64,000 nt of DNA from Miscanthus floridulus (GCF_019320115.1 NC_089587.1:82799528-82863527), one strand, 5' to 3'. Shown: positions 1 to 11,519, counted from the stretch's first letter. A program made the numbers and translations. The notes: generated from the sequence alone by a model not told the origin.

Positions 1-565
1 TTAGCGTGCACCGACATCGCCTTTTCTTTTGACGAGGCTCGCTAATTTTGTTTCTTGGAACTTGGCGTGCAGCGATGCCTCCCTTCTTTAAGCGAGGCTC
101 GCAGATTTCATTTTCTGAACTTGGCACGTAACGACGCCTCCCCCTTTCCTTTAGATGAGGCTCACTGATTTCATTTTTTGGGACTTAGCGCGCAGCGATG
201 CCCATTTTCTTTAGGCGAGGCTCGCTAATTTCATTTTTGGGACTTAGCGCGTAGTGATGCCCCCTCTTTCTCTTTAGGCGAGGCTTGCTAATTTCATTTT
301 CTAAACTTGGCACGCAGTGATGCCCCCTTTCCTTTAGGCGAGGCTCGCTGATTTCATTTTTGGGACTTAGCGCGTAGCGACGCCCCCTTTTCTTTAGGTG
401 AGGCTCACTAATTTTGTTTTTTGGAACTTGACGCGCAGCGACGCCCCCTTTTCTTTAGGCGAGGCTCGCTAATTTTGTTTTTTGGAACTTGACGCGCAAC
501 GACGCCCCCTTTTCTTTAGGCGAGGCTCGCTGATTTCATTTTCTGAACTTGGCGCACAGCGACGT
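1..565. repeat. Tandem array, about 60-bp unit, 9 copies
   Basis: The unit recurs roughly every 60 bp and is built around the words gcgaggctcgct, atttcatttt and cttggcgcgcagcgacgcc. Copies differ by scattered substitutions, many C/T. The array lies downstream of integrase in element 1, where Tat-type elements commonly carry tandem repeats. It may continue left of the window. I see no coding capacity. Confidence 0.9.
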
Positions 566-1329
566 AGAAATTTTAGGGTAAGCGTTGGGGGATATAACAA
601 GTACTTTATTTTTGATGATGGAGGTTACAAAGCTCATGATATCTTTAACAAACTGATTGCTAATAAACACTTGAGTTTATCATCGACGAGGGTTGTGGCT
701 CCTAGGTGCTTGGCCGTCGGTCCCAGTGGAAGATGATGTGAGCTTCGGATATCTTCTTTTCGACTGATGATGAACCTTGGTGGTATTTGGTGATCTTTGG
801 TTAACTTTGGCAAAGGAGGTCCCAGTTGATGCTGTTTGGTAGGCCGCGGAGGTCACATGTTTCCTTCTTGTGGAGTTTGGACCTACCACGGTTGAGCGGG
901 GCTCCAAGCATGAGTTTCTCCTCGAGTGCCTTCATGTTCTGGTTTAGAGTTATAGCTTGCAACCAGAGTTCATGATTATCGTGTGGGGTTGGGGTGGTAT
1001 TTATAGGGTGATTCAATGTGGCCTTGATGAGCGTGATGTTGCATTTTTAATGCCTGGGTGAGTGGTTGGGCCCTTGATGGTGCATTTGTTTTGGTCGATT
1101 CATTTTTTGGAGTTTTGATGAGGGTGACTGCTCATTGATGTATGATTGTACTTTGGTTGGTGCGTGGAGTAAATGTGGTTCTTGGTTTTTGGTTGTGATG
1201 GGGTGTGGTCTGATTGGCTGTTTTGTGGATCCTTTATGTTTTTATGCCCTTGCGTTTTTTGCCGAGGGTATTCGCTTATTTTAGCCATTGTATTAGTTTT
1301 GGGCGAGGGTGCACACTTGTTTTAATTTT

Positions 1330-1925
1330 TGTGAGCCTCTAGAGTCATTTCTAAGGATGTTCACTTGTTCGAACCTCCACGCCCATCTTTAGTCTTAAGG
1401 GCGGGTTGGGTTTTCCTTCTGAGCCCCTAGTGTCTTTGGTAAGGGTGTTCACTTGCTTTAGATTTTTCTGAGCCCCTACGTTATTTGCAAGGGTGCGCAA
1501 CTGTTTGGAGCTCCACGCTCGTCCTTTGACTTGAAGATGGGTGGGGTTTGCTTTGTGAGCCCCTGGCGCCATTTGTGAGGGGGCGCACTTGTTTGGACCT
1601 CTGCGCCCATCCTTTGTCTTATGGATGGGTGGGGTTTGCTTTGTGAGCCCTTAGCCTTGTCTGTGAGGGGGCATACTTGTTTGGACCTCCACGCCCATCC
1701 TTTGTCTTAAGGATGGGTGGGGTTTGCTTTGTGAGCCTCTGGTGTCATTTCTGAGGGTGCGCACTTGTTTGGACCTCCACGTCCATCCTTTGCTTTAAGG
1801 ATGGGTAGGGTTTGCTTTGTGAGCCCCTGGCACTGTTTGCTAGGTGCTCACTTGTTTGGACCTCTGCGCCCATCCTTTGTCTTAAGGATGGGTGGGGTTT
1901 GCTTTGTGAGTGCTTGAGAATGTTT
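1330..1925. repeat. Tandem array, about 90-bp unit, 5-6 copies
   Basis: Repeated blocks contain ggacctccacgcccatcctt, aaggatgggtggggtttgct, a segment beginning gtgagcccct and a segment ending gcacttgttt. It is a second array in the 3' non-coding part of element 1, unrelated in sequence to the 60-bp array. The stretch 566-1329 between the two arrays shows no gene; it is G/T-rich on the plus strand and looks like decayed element sequence. Confidence 0.85.
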
Positions 1926-2157
1926 TGTGCCAAGCGGGGGTTGTGCCCGAAAGCTCAGTTTAGCACAAATCTTTACCTGTATTTTGTGGCAATAAGGGTG
2001 GGTCGGCCTTGGGCCGCCTATTTCAGCAAAGGTTGGATTCTAGGGGAACACATATTACATTGGATTATAGCGATTGCCTCGTTAAAAAACCTTGCGCCCC
2101 TTCGCAAGGAAAAAGAGTGCAGTGCTGAGTTTTTACATTCTTGAATGAGAAAAGAAA

Positions 2158-3156
2158 AACTACATTATGCGAGCGCGAGCTAAGGCGCCGCTATGGGTAG
2201 TATTTGCAAAGGTCATCGATGTTCCAAGTGTGAGGAAGGTGGTTTCCCTCGCTGTCTTGAAGATTGTATGCTTCGACTCTGGTTGTTTGAGTGGCCAGGT
2301 ATGGGCCGAACCATTTTGGTTGAAGCTTGCCCGCCATTTTGGCATTTTGCTTTTTGATAAGGACCAAGTCTCCTGAATTGATTTGCCAAGGGTTTACTTT
2401 CTTATCTCTCCATCTGGTGGTTTTAGCTTGATATAAGTGAAGGTTGTTTACTGCTTAGCATCTGAGTTCTTCTGCGAGATCTATTGTTAGCTGCTCTTCA
2501 TTTTGAGTGGTAGTTGCGTCTTTTGTGAAGGTGACTCTTGGTGACTTGTGTGCGAGTTCTTCGGGTAGGACCGCTTCTTCTCTGAAAATGAGTTTGAAGG
2601 GTGTAAACTTTGTTGCCCTCGACTCAAAGGTGTTGTGCGACCAAATGACTGAGGTGACCTCTTCCGCCCATTTTCCTTTTGGTCTGCCATGCAATCTTTT
2701 TGAGATGCCTTGGAGGATTATGCCATTTGCTCTTTTGATGAGGCCATTGGATTGTGGGTGTCTTACTAAAGCAAAGCAAACCTTTGTTCTGATCTACAAG
2801 AAAAATTCTTTGAATACTTCGCTATCGAATTGAGTTCTGTTGTCCACTGTCAGTTCTCTTGGGACCCCAAATCGGCATATGATTTGTTGCTAGAAGAATT
2901 TTTTGATGGGCTACGAGGTTATAGTTGCTAATGGCTTTGCTTCTATCCACTTGGTGAAGTATTCAATGACGACTACCGCATAGTGAAGGTTCCTTGGAGC
3001 TGTTGGCAGTGGTCCAACTAAATCCATTGCCCATTGCTGAAGGGGCCAGGTTGGGCAAATTAGGGTGGTTGGTGCCCCTAGCCTGTTTGAATGTGTTGCC
3101 GAAAGCTTGCAACCCTCATAGTGTTGCACTAGCGAGGCTACATCATTGATTGCCAT
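2158..3156 (-). pseudogene. Integrase, degenerate (element 1)
   Basis: At the right end the HHCC-like part (HYEGCKLS) is followed by the catalytic-core start with the first Asp in AMDLVGPLP and then YFTKWIEAKPLA. Further left come a DNRTQF segment with the second Asp, an SNGLIKRANG segment where the catalytic Glu is expected (here Lys-Arg), and the C-terminal part with the WFGPY-like word and a CKYYP end. The frame is interrupted several times, including a TAG near 2800-2810. With the Glu position changed and the frame broken, it cannot make an active integrase. Confidence 0.8.
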
Positions 3157-3159
3157 AGG

Positions 3160-4330
3160 CTAGTAGAACCCTTGTCTAAATGCTTTTCCTACTAGTGCTC
3201 TGGGTCCATTGCTAAATCCGCACGAGCCCTCATGTATCTCCTTTAGCAATTGCTTTCCCTCGCTAAATGTGACGCATTTGAGCAATGAGGCTGTTACTCT
3301 GGCCTTGTATAGATCATCATTGATGATTCTGTACCCTTGTGCCCTTCGTTGCATCCCCTTTTCTTCCTCTTTGGTTTCTAGTTCATGGTAGCCTTTGAGG
3401 TAGGCAATGATGGGTGCTCTCCAATCTTCGCTGTGTATTGCGTTGATGAGTTTTGGTGCTTTAACATTCATTTCCACCAAGGGTTGACTGATGACCTCGT
3501 AGAAGATGTCCGAGGGTAAGGTGACACCCTGAGCTACGGCTTTTGCTAGTTCATCGACCTCGCTATTCTTTGATCTAGGGATTGGTTTAGTTGTGATTCC
3601 TAGGAAGAAACCCTTGATTTTACGAACTGCATGTAGGTATTTTTGCAACTCAGGTTCTCTAGCTTTGAAGCTTTTCTTGATGTGGCTAGAGATGACTTGG
3701 GAGTTAGTTTTGATAACCGCTCGCCTTGCTGAGAGCGCACGAAGCTTTGATAGCATCAGGATGATTGCTTCATACCTTGCGTATCTGAGTTTGATTTCGG
3801 CTCCTATCGACCCCCATGCTCCATCTATGTGCACTGTCCAGATTGGTTCTGTGACCTCCGCTGTGTTGTGAGTGTCGAGGGTCCAGTCTATGACAAAATC
3901 TGCGAGGGCTAGGGATTTGATTGCATTTCTTCTGATGAACTCTATGACAAAGTCATTGATTTCGGTGGCCTATTTTCCAATTCGCCCAATGGCTTCTGGG
4001 TTCTTGAAGATGTTGTCAAGTGGATAGCTCTAGGGTATGATGATCTTGTGCGCCTAGAAATAGTGCTTGAGTTTTCTGGAGGCCATAACGACTGCGTATG
4101 CCACCTTCTCCATTTCTGTATAGAACTTTTTGGTGTTGTCGAGGGTTTCGGATACATAGTATACTGGTAGTTGCTTCTTCTAGTGCTCTTCTTGCTTCTC
4201 TCTTACTAGCACCACACTGACAGCGTGGGGTGAGGCTGCCACATATAAAAGGAGTGGTTTGCTAGGTTGAGGGCTGGCGAGGGTTTTAAGGTTGTGCAAG
4301 TAGATCTTTAGGTCATCAAAGGCCTTCTGC
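3160..4330 (-). pseudogene. RNase H region, degenerate (element 1)
   Basis: The open part (3160-3834) encodes an RNase H domain of the second, cellular-like kind followed by the linker to integrase, with YEAIILMLSKLRAL and the linker PRSKNSEVDELAKAVAQG. Upstream to about 4330 lies the connection domain, readable only with stops. An extra archaeal-like RNase H in this position is typical of Tat-type gypsy elements. It directly precedes the integrase segment on the minus strand. Confidence 0.75.
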
Positions 4331-4341
4331 TGTGTGGCTCC

Positions 4342-5321
4342 CTAGCTGAACGGATCTGTGTATTTTAGTACTCCAAAGAAAGGGAGCCCTCGTTCTATAG
4401 ACCTTGAAATGAATCTGTTTAGAGCAGCGAGCCTTCCTGCGAGCCTCTGTGCCAGCTTTCTTGAGGTCGGAGGTTCCATATTGAGGATTGCATTGATTTT
4501 TTCTAGGTTGGCCTCGATTCCTCTTGCTGAGTCAAGGCAGCCAAGTAGCTTTCCCTTGCTCACGCCAAATATGCATTTCTTGGGATTCAGTTTGAGTCCT
4601 GGGCTACAGAGGTTGCTGAAAACCCTGCGTAGGTCTTCAATATGATCTTGTTTGAACTTGCTTTGCACAACAATGTCATCCACGTAGGATGAAATTGCCT
4701 TGTCCTCTTTAAATACCTTCACTGCCATGCGAGTGAAGGTTGACCCTGCGTTTCGCAATCCCTCTACCATTCTTCTAAAACAATATGTGCCGAAGGGGGT
4801 GATGAAACTTGTCTTTTCCTCATCTTCCTAGTTCATCCAGATCTGATGGTAGCCTAAGAAATAATCGAGGAGCGACAAGAGTTCACATCCTGCTGCTAAG
4901 TCGATGAGGGTGCTTATTCTTGGCAATGGAAAATCATCTTTGGGGTAGGCTTTGTTAAGGCTTGTGAAATCAACACACATTCTCCACTTGCCGTTTTTCT
5001 TTTTGACGAGCACAACATTTGATAGCCAGGTTGGGTATTTGACTGGCCAGATAACCCCCACGTCTAACAGGTGTTGGACCTCCTCCTTGGCCACTTGCTT
5101 TCTTTCTTCAGATATTTTGTGAAGCTTTTGCTTGGCTGGGGGTGATTTTGGTTTACTTCGAGGATGTGCTCAATAATGGATCTGTCTACCCCTCGAAGGT
5201 CTTCGGCGGACCAGGTGAAGATGTCATTGTTGTCACGTAGGAAGTGGATGAGCTCGCTCTCAGTTTTCTCATCCATTATAGCAGAGGTGATGACTTGCTT
5301 GCTGCTGTTACCTTCGAACAA
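4342..5321 (-). pseudogene. Reverse transcriptase, broken by stops (element 1)
   Basis: The N-terminal part (4828-5321) holds the LVKKKNGKWRMCVDF and SLLDYFLGYHQIWM motifs. The C-terminal part (4342-4770) holds the catalytic YVDDIVVQS box and the LNPKKCIFGV word. A TAG at 4828-4830 separates the two halves at a place where family members have Gln (CAG), and a frame change lies near 5090. Both catalytic Asp residues of YVDD are kept, so the break is recent relative to the core fold. Confidence 0.85.
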
Positions 5322-5619
5322 AGGTACTTTCTTGGTTTCTTCTACTGGCTTTGCCCGGGTTTGCTGTCTGGTTCTTTGGGCGAAGGTTGCTTGACTTTTG
5401 GCTTTTCTTTATTGAGGTTGTGTACAATTTTTTGTCCTAGGGTGGTTGTTTCCGCTGCTATTCATGTGAGGTCTTGATTGCCATAAACAGTGATGACTCC
5501 CTTAGCGGAGGGTAGCTTCATGCAGAGATAACCGGGATGGAGAACAACGCTGAAAATGTTAGTGACCCCTCGGCCGAAGATAGCATTGTAGTTGTATAGA
5601 ATGTCAACTACATCGAAGG

Positions 5620-6207
5620 TTATGTGCTCTGTCTTGCTATTGTTCTGATCCCGAAGGTTACTAGGAGTGTGATTTTCCCTATTGCTTTCACTTGCTTACC
5701 GCCGAATCCATATAATGGGCGTCCTAACGGTTGGAGAAGGTTTCTATTGAGTTTCATATTGTCGAAGGTTGATGCGACTAGGATGTCGACAGAGCTGTCG
5801 GTGTCGACCAGTATCCTTGTTACTGCCCAGCCGGCTAGGCTTGTCTCGATGACCATCGCATTAGTGTGAGGGTAATCCCTTAGTTTGAAATATGTGCTGT
5901 TGAAGGTAATTGGGATATGTGACCACTGAGAATTCTTGTGGGGCCCTTCGGTCGTGAGATGATGCACTCGTCTCATGTGCTCCTTGCGTTGTCTCTTGTT
6001 GCCATGATCCTCGTTGGATCCTTCGGTGATTGCAAGTATCACACCGAAGGTTGAGGTTGGGTTGTTGATTGATGTTTGATTGGGTTGGCTCGCGAGCTTT
6101 GGTTTTACTTCTTGTTGTTGTGGTTGGGTTGGTGGTGGTGGTGGAGGTGGTGGTAAGGTTGGATGCTGGCTTTGCATTTGTGGTGGAGTGGGTGGGTGAG
6201 TGACCAT
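5620..6207 (-). pseudogene. Aspartic protease region (element 1)
   Basis: The reading frame contains the retropepsin active-site region ILVDTDSSVDIL. The family form is D-[TSG]-G-[SA]-S, so the catalytic-loop Gly is replaced by Asp here. Downstream comes the flap-side word GRPLYGFGGKQV. The N-terminal part is Pro/Gln-rich, a low-complexity linker between gag and protease. The element follows the gag-protease-RT order on the minus strand. Confidence 0.75.
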
Positions 6208-6399
6208 GTATGGTTGGTTGTTGGAATGATTGTTGTAGTTGAATTATGATTGAGGGTTGTCTTAGGTGTTGTAATGATGATAGGAGGGATTGTAGCTGGC
6301 AAAGGTTGGGTATTGTTGAGGTTGGTGTTGCGAGGGGATGTCGTAGTTTACCGATGTGCAACGGTATGGGGTGGTTGTAGGGGTGGGTTGTCTCCTTTT

Positions 6400-7907
6400 G
6401 TAGTTGATAGGTTTTGGTGGTCCTAAGGCGATGACTTGCTGTGCCTCTTGGTATTCTTTCCCCTTTGTGAAACAGGCGCACTATTTTGTCATGTGTCCCT
6501 TTCCTGGGCCACATAAATGGCAGTAAAGCTTTGCTGGTCCTCTTGGGTTGGGTCTGTTTTGGGTGTGATCTCTGTTATCGTTTTGGCTGTTAGCGAGGGT
6601 TTGCTAAGGTCTTTGATTTGGTTGTTGTCTCTGACATTGTGGAGGTGCGACCTCTATGGTATTCACGTTTATTGGGTCATTGCGAGGGTACTAGTTGTGC
6701 TGTTGTGGCCTTGGAGGCGGGCGTGCCTAAGATCTTTGAGCTTTGATTTTTGTACGAAAAATAGTGCCTGCTCTGTTGTACTTTTCCATGACTTAGTGCA
6801 GCTCTGTAATGGTTTTTGGTGGCTTTCTTGTGAGCCTCGAAGAGCATGGTCCTGGTCTTATGCCATTGACTATTGCTAGAATTACTGCATCGTCTGTTAT
6901 GTCTGGTGTTCTGGCTCTAAGCTGAACAAACCTTCGCCAAAAGTCACGGACGGGTTCTCTTTCAGATTGAGTGCAAGTGAACAGTTCCATAGGGTTGTTG
7001 ACAGAGGGACTGACACCTTTGAAGTTGTTGCACTATTTTTCACGGAGGTTTCCCTAGGAGTCTATCGAGCCTGGTGGGAGGTTGCTGTACCAGCTTTGAG
7101 CGATGTCCCGTGCTATGATCACGAAGGACTTTGCCATGGTATACTCGTCTCCTCCTGCCGCTGCCACTGCAGCCTCGTAGCTCATTACGAACTAGCGAGG
7201 GTCTACACTCCTGTCATATCTTGGTAGGTTTTGTGGTTTGTATTCAAGTGGCCAGCTTTTGGTTTGCAGTATCTGGGTTAGCGGGGATTTCGGGTCGTAT
7301 GGCATTGGCGGGGGTTGGTTTCTCTAGAGTTGTATGGCTAGGGAATGTATCTGGGTAGATCTGGTGAAAGCTATGGGGTGGATTTAGATGGAGCAGGGGT
7401 GGGTTTGGATGGAGCGGGGGTAGATTTGGGTGTAGCGGGGGTGGATTGTTGTCCAACTTAGGCTCGTGGTCTAGATTCTCTTTGAGGGCTGCCAAGTATT
7501 CATCCATTCTCTAGAGCTCCTCCCTAGCTTCGTCAGCCTTCTACCTGATGACGCGCAGGCGTGCCTGTCTTTGATGTGCTTCGACTCTGCGTCTTTTTTC
7601 TTGGATTTTCTCATGCATTTGGCTTAGAGCCTCGAGTCCCCTTTCCTCGGTGTCTTCGTCACCGTCTTGATCTACTACGCCAGCCTCATCAACTCTGGGC
7701 GGGTTGGGTTGGGAGTTGGCTTTGGTCCCGGTAGGAAGGGGTCTCTCCAGATCGACCGTGACCTCCGCCAGCCACACGGTGGTCCAGGGTAGGGTGGCAC
7801 CTCTTCCTTCTTCTGTGGAGGTTCCTGCGACCGCTTTCCCACCGCGCGAGGGTGGAGGATCCCTGTTGTTGGTGGTGGTTATCCTAGTGCTGGTGGCCAT
7901 TGGGTGA
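6400..7907 (-). pseudogene. Gag, degenerate (element 1)
   Basis: The start is taken at the ATG ending at 7900-7902, just downstream of the LTR and primer site on the minus strand (MATSTRITTTNNRD). The Retrotrans_gag core lies at about 6793-7210 (AKSFVIIARDIAQSWY, then ELFTCTQSEREPVRDFWRRF). A CX2CX4HX4C zinc knuckle (CHLCGPGKGHMTK-stop-C) at about 6480-6525 has a TAG inside it. At least five in-frame stops interrupt the frame. Function would have been capsid assembly and RNA packaging. Confidence 0.75.
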
Positions 7908-7948
7908 GATATTTGTGGTACGATGGGGTCCCCACGGACGGCGCTAAC

Positions 7949-8583
7949 TGTGGGGTCACTCCTAGCCTCTCACCCTCGCTGGGAAACACAGGGGGAGAGG
8001 CCGAGGGGTTCCCACAAGGAGATGACTGAGCTGTGTCGTAGGAACGAGCAAGAGAGGGTATCGAAAAGCCAGGATAATGGAAAACGAGGTGATGGAAAAA
8101 TGCGGATTAAATGCGCATTAATTAGTCCGGAAAAGATTCAACATGTTTCTTACATGAGCAGCCCGGGTATTTATAGATCATACTCGGAGGCAAGGTGGAA
8201 TTACATTAGGGTTGGACCTCGGAGGCTGAGCACTATATACAATCCAAGGGTACGGCGGTAATCTTCTTCCCTTGGCTAACAACTCCCGGGTCCCATGCCC
8301 CCCGGTGGGACCGACACCGCTGTCGGGATGGTCCCCTCCCGCGGTGGGTGGCAACCTTCGTGCGCCTTCAGCGAGTGTCCGCTCGTCGTCACCGTCCTCG
8401 CTAGCTTCTAGCCATTCTCTCCCGACCTGGCTGACCCCGAACGCGCCACCTGAACACAAGGGGAAGACATAACGGACAAGAAACCCTCGTAGCGAGGATT
8501 AGTACTCGCAGCAGGGAAAGTTAGTTTGGCCGGCTATGGGTCGAGGGCCAGGGGAGGAGTGGTGCCGGTAGAACCTCCCCCCA
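7949..8583 (-). repeat. 5' LTR of element 1
   Basis: On the minus strand it starts TGGGGGGAGG (8583) and ends GACCCCACA (7949), followed at once by a gttagcgccgtccgtgg primer-site-like sequence. That sequence resembles the TTGGCGCC-type site of Tat elements with one G-to-A change. The length is about 635 bp. The left LTR is outside the window, so the ends are inferred from the primer site and terminal TG/CA. Confidence 0.7.
8168..8175 (-). promoter_or_regulatory. TATA box in element 1 LTR
   Basis: The minus strand reads TATAAATA inside the 5' LTR, about 220 bp before the LTR end. It would place the transcription start near 8140, reading toward gag. Confidence 0.5.
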
Positions 8584-9000
8584 ATAATTTCATTTTTGTT
8601 GTTCTTTTTTTGCTGCTTCGTTTTTGCTATTCAGTCTTTCTACTCTTTTTCGTTGCTTTGTACTTTGCTATTCATTTCATCCTTTTTTATATATTCTTTT
8701 TGCTGCTTCGGTTTTTTCGCTATTCGGTCTTTATATTCTTTTTCGTTGCTTTGTACTTTGCTATTCCTTTCATCCTTTTTTTATATATTCTTTTTGCTGC
8801 TTCGTTTTTTGGTTTTCATTTTATTGTTTTCTCACATCTTTTTTTTTTCTACCACTTGGCTATTATTTTGCTTTCTGCTTCCTCTTTTTCTCTATTCTTT
8901 TCTAATGCTCGGCTGCTTTTTTTCTATTCTTTTTTACTGCTCTTCATTGATTTAACTAGGTGTCTTTTGCATTTTTTTGCTACTTTTTTGAAGAATCTCA
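8584..9000. repeat. Pyrimidine-rich tract with imperfect tandem duplication
   Basis: The plus strand is almost all T and C. Two units of about 110 bp (roughly 8609-8715 and 8698-8810) share gctgcttcgttttt, ttcgttgctttgtactttgc and tttcatcctttttt. The open frames across it encode only Phe/Ser/Leu runs and are not genes. It lies directly against the LTR of element 1. Confidence 0.75.
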
Positions 9001-10283
9001 GAGCTCAAACTTCAGGTTTACGCATGGAAACTATATGTTTTCATGTCAGAGATTGGTACGGTAATGGAGCATGTGAGAACTCGACAGGCTGTTACTTTGC
9101 CGAGCCATTCCAATCATTCAGATTTGGGACATCGCTTGCTCAATGCGCTGATGATGCCAACATCATCCATGATTGGAATGACAAATCTCTGCGGGAATAA
9201 TCTGCTGAAAGCCCATGGCAAAATAAAATGGCACTTCAGTCTTCCATGATCAGTTGTTGCATTCTGTCTCTGTGTGTATGTGCATATAACTGAACCTAAT
9301 TGCCAGGCATCAGAGGGCTCCATCCGCATGACAATTGTAACTGCTGCATTACAAACATGCCAAAAGTTCAGTCTCGAATATATCAGCCTACAAACCACTT
9401 AGTGGTAGCAAACCACAGGTCCATGGCATCCCAGTTTCTCATATGTATGAGCTTTGTTATGGTACCTCCAAATAACCGTGGACCGTCGATCTTGATGGCT
9501 ATAATCAAATATTACCTCCTAAGAGGTAATAAGATAAATATATATATTTATTTTGAGAAATAGGAAAGTAAGCAAACTTTTATGTATAATATCTATCAAT
9601 TGGATTTAACGTACATGCAACCGCATGCGTTTGTATGGTTGGTTCCATTTCTTTTTCAAGTTCTAACGTGGCATGTGATGATTTTTTTAATTAATTGACT
9701 TATGTGCAGTCGCAATTGATGTCAAGGTTATTTGTATCTAAAAATGTCAGCTGTACTTTTTTGTACGGATGTAACAAAAGTAGATGTGTGTTTTAGTTGT
9801 TTATTTAAATAAATTGGAACTTGTTGGCATTTAAATTATTTATTTATTTATTTTTATAATCCTGACATTAGTATTTTTATGACCTAGTATATTGCAAATG
9901 TATGTTGGTAACATTAGTATTTTTATAATTCCGACATTGGTATTTTTATAATCAGTCATTAGCTTTTGACACTTATTTATTAGATTTATACCATCAGATG
10001 TGTTCATGTACGTGATGTACCTCCACGGTGCCACGTCTGGCACGGGCACGAGGCCGCTACACCAGTTTGGAATATGGCGCTGTTGCATGCGTATATGCTC
10101 ATGCTGTACACGCGTGCACCCATACGGCAAGAAACAAGCTTTGAAATAGAATACCGTGTACACATTTGTTAGTTTGTTGCCTTTTTGTTTTATTTTTACT
10201 AAATATTTTAATTAATTAGTAATTACTTAATTATTGCATGTACTTAAAAAATCAAGGGCTAAATTTATTTGAGATCTTACCTC
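9001..10283. other. Intergenic, no gene recognised
   Basis: Positions 9001-9460 are of mixed composition with short open frames on both strands that I cannot relate to any family. From 9480 on the DNA is AT-rich with repeated attagtatttttataat words at 9867-9950. I see no splice-consistent gene and no clear transposon ends. Confidence 0.5.
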
Positions 10284-10291
10284 CTATGGAG

Positions 10292-11152
10292 TAAGAATGG
10301 CAGCAGATCGGGTTCGGGGCGGATATCCGCGGGTTTCGGATCCGCAGTTTTCGATTTGGTTCCTGGTTTTCGCCCACGGATTTGCGGGTTCGGATACCCG
10401 AAATACCGCGGTTTTGGGGCGGATCCTGAATTTCATCCGTGGAGCTCCATTCGGGGGCCCAAAATATTGAGCCCACCAGAAGCCCAACTAAGAACCCTAT
10501 TATATAAGCCAGAAATCCTTGTTGCTCAGTGCTCAGCCAACCCTCAATCGAGACTCATCCGCACCCAGGCCAGGAGCCCCGCACCACCGCACGGCGGCCG
10601 CACGCCCGCACCCACCTAACGCCCCGACGGGCGACCTCGTCGGCCTCGCTAGTCCGCGACGGCGCAACCTCGCCGACCTTCCCCGCACCCTGTCCGCGAC
10701 CTCGCCGGCCTTTCCCGCACCTCGTTCGCGACCTCGCCGGCCTTCCCTGCACCTCGTTCGCTACCTCTCTCTGTGTGTGGCGGCGTGCGGCCTCCTCGGC
10801 CCTGTTCCTACATCCGCCGGCGTGGGCGCACATGGCACGGACGCGCACAACAAAGGTCCAGTCGGCGGATCCCTGACGGCGCTCTGCCCTCGGCGGCTGG
10901 CGGCTCGAGAGTGGGCGGTGTAGGGGAGGCGCGCGACCTGGCGGAGGAGCGAGAGGGCGGCGGCGCTGGCGCATCCCTTCCCTAGATCTCGAATTTTCCG
11001 GGTTTCGGATTATTCGTCGGGTTTCGGGGATCTGCGGGTTTCAGTTTCGGGGCTGGATTTTCACCCGAATTGCTGTTCAGGGTGGTTTCGGGTTTCAGGT
11101 TCGGGTGCCCAGACACTCCACCCGATCTGAACCCGTCCCGTTGCCATCCTTA
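10292..11152. mobile_element. Non-autonomous hAT element
   Basis: The termini are inverted: the left end is TAAGAATGGCAGC and the right end, read in reverse complement, is TAAGGATGGCAAC, with the next CGGGTTC also shared. The element is flanked by a perfect 8-bp target duplication ctatggag (10284-10291 and 11153-11160), which is diagnostic of hAT transposons; the YARNG-type start also fits. Subterminal regions are full of gggttcgg-type words. The interior (10500-10980) is GC-rich, begins with a TATATAAG box at 10501, and has cgcgacctcgccggcctt repeats. No transposase is encoded. Confidence 0.88.
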
Positions 11153-11250
11153 CTATGGAGTAATAGTTGTACCTTAGCAATGCCCCATATGTATAGTTAT
11201 ATTATATAGGAACACACACTGAAAGGCTCTTCATTTACACTGCACTGTTT

Positions 11251-11380
11251 TTCTAGGGCACCAGTTCTGCAAACAAAGAGAATGATCTGCAGTTCGGTTC
11301 TCACTGAGCCAACATTTCTAGAGCACCAGTTCTGCAAACAAAGAGAATTATCTGTAGTTCGGTTCTTACTGAGCCAAAAA
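11251..11380. repeat. Two tandem copies of a 65-bp unit
   Basis: Units 11251-11315 and 11316-11380 share ttctagrgcaccagttctgc and agttcggttcttactgagcc with a few substitutions. The short open frames here are by-products of the repeat. Confidence 0.85.
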
Positions 11381-11519
11381 TTGATTCTGTCTAGTTCTTC
11401 AACAATATATGCAGCTGTCTGCTCAAAGATGCTGAAACGAAGCAGCAACAGTTGGCAGAGCAGAACACCTTCAGAACAGAATGGATTAAAAGCAACTTAA
11501 TCTTTGATTTGAGATTAGG

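Larger units (their letters stand above)
1..8583 (-). mobile_element. Ty3/gypsy element, Tat-type, 5' part (element 1)
   Basis: The minus strand carries, from right to left, LTR, gag, protease, reverse transcriptase, RNase H and integrase, then a long non-coding stretch with tandem arrays. That gene order is Ty3/gypsy. The RNase H linker wording (IPRSKNSEVDELAKAV), the YVDD reverse transcriptase and the repeat-rich region downstream of pol fit the Tat group. The 3' LTR lies beyond position 1, so no target-site duplication can be read. All coding parts carry stops or frame changes, so this copy is dead. Each part is listed separately. Confidence 0.9.

Noticed and set aside
1..565. Regularly spaced repeats at the window start resembling a CRISPR array
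   Set aside because: The whole 60-bp unit repeats with no unique spacers, and the context is a plant retrotransposon.
8526..9200. 224-codon plus-strand open frame
   Set aside because: It is a T/C-rich repeat that translates to Phe/Ser/Leu runs; no start context or family resemblance.
9001..9250. Possible captured exon (short open frame METICFHVRDWYGNGACEN)
   Set aside because: No family resemblance, no splice-consistent neighbours, and alternative frames are equally open.
10519..10985. Open frames of 70-139 codons on both strands in the hAT interior
   Set aside because: GC-rich sequence gives overlapping frames on both strands; none shows a known motif.
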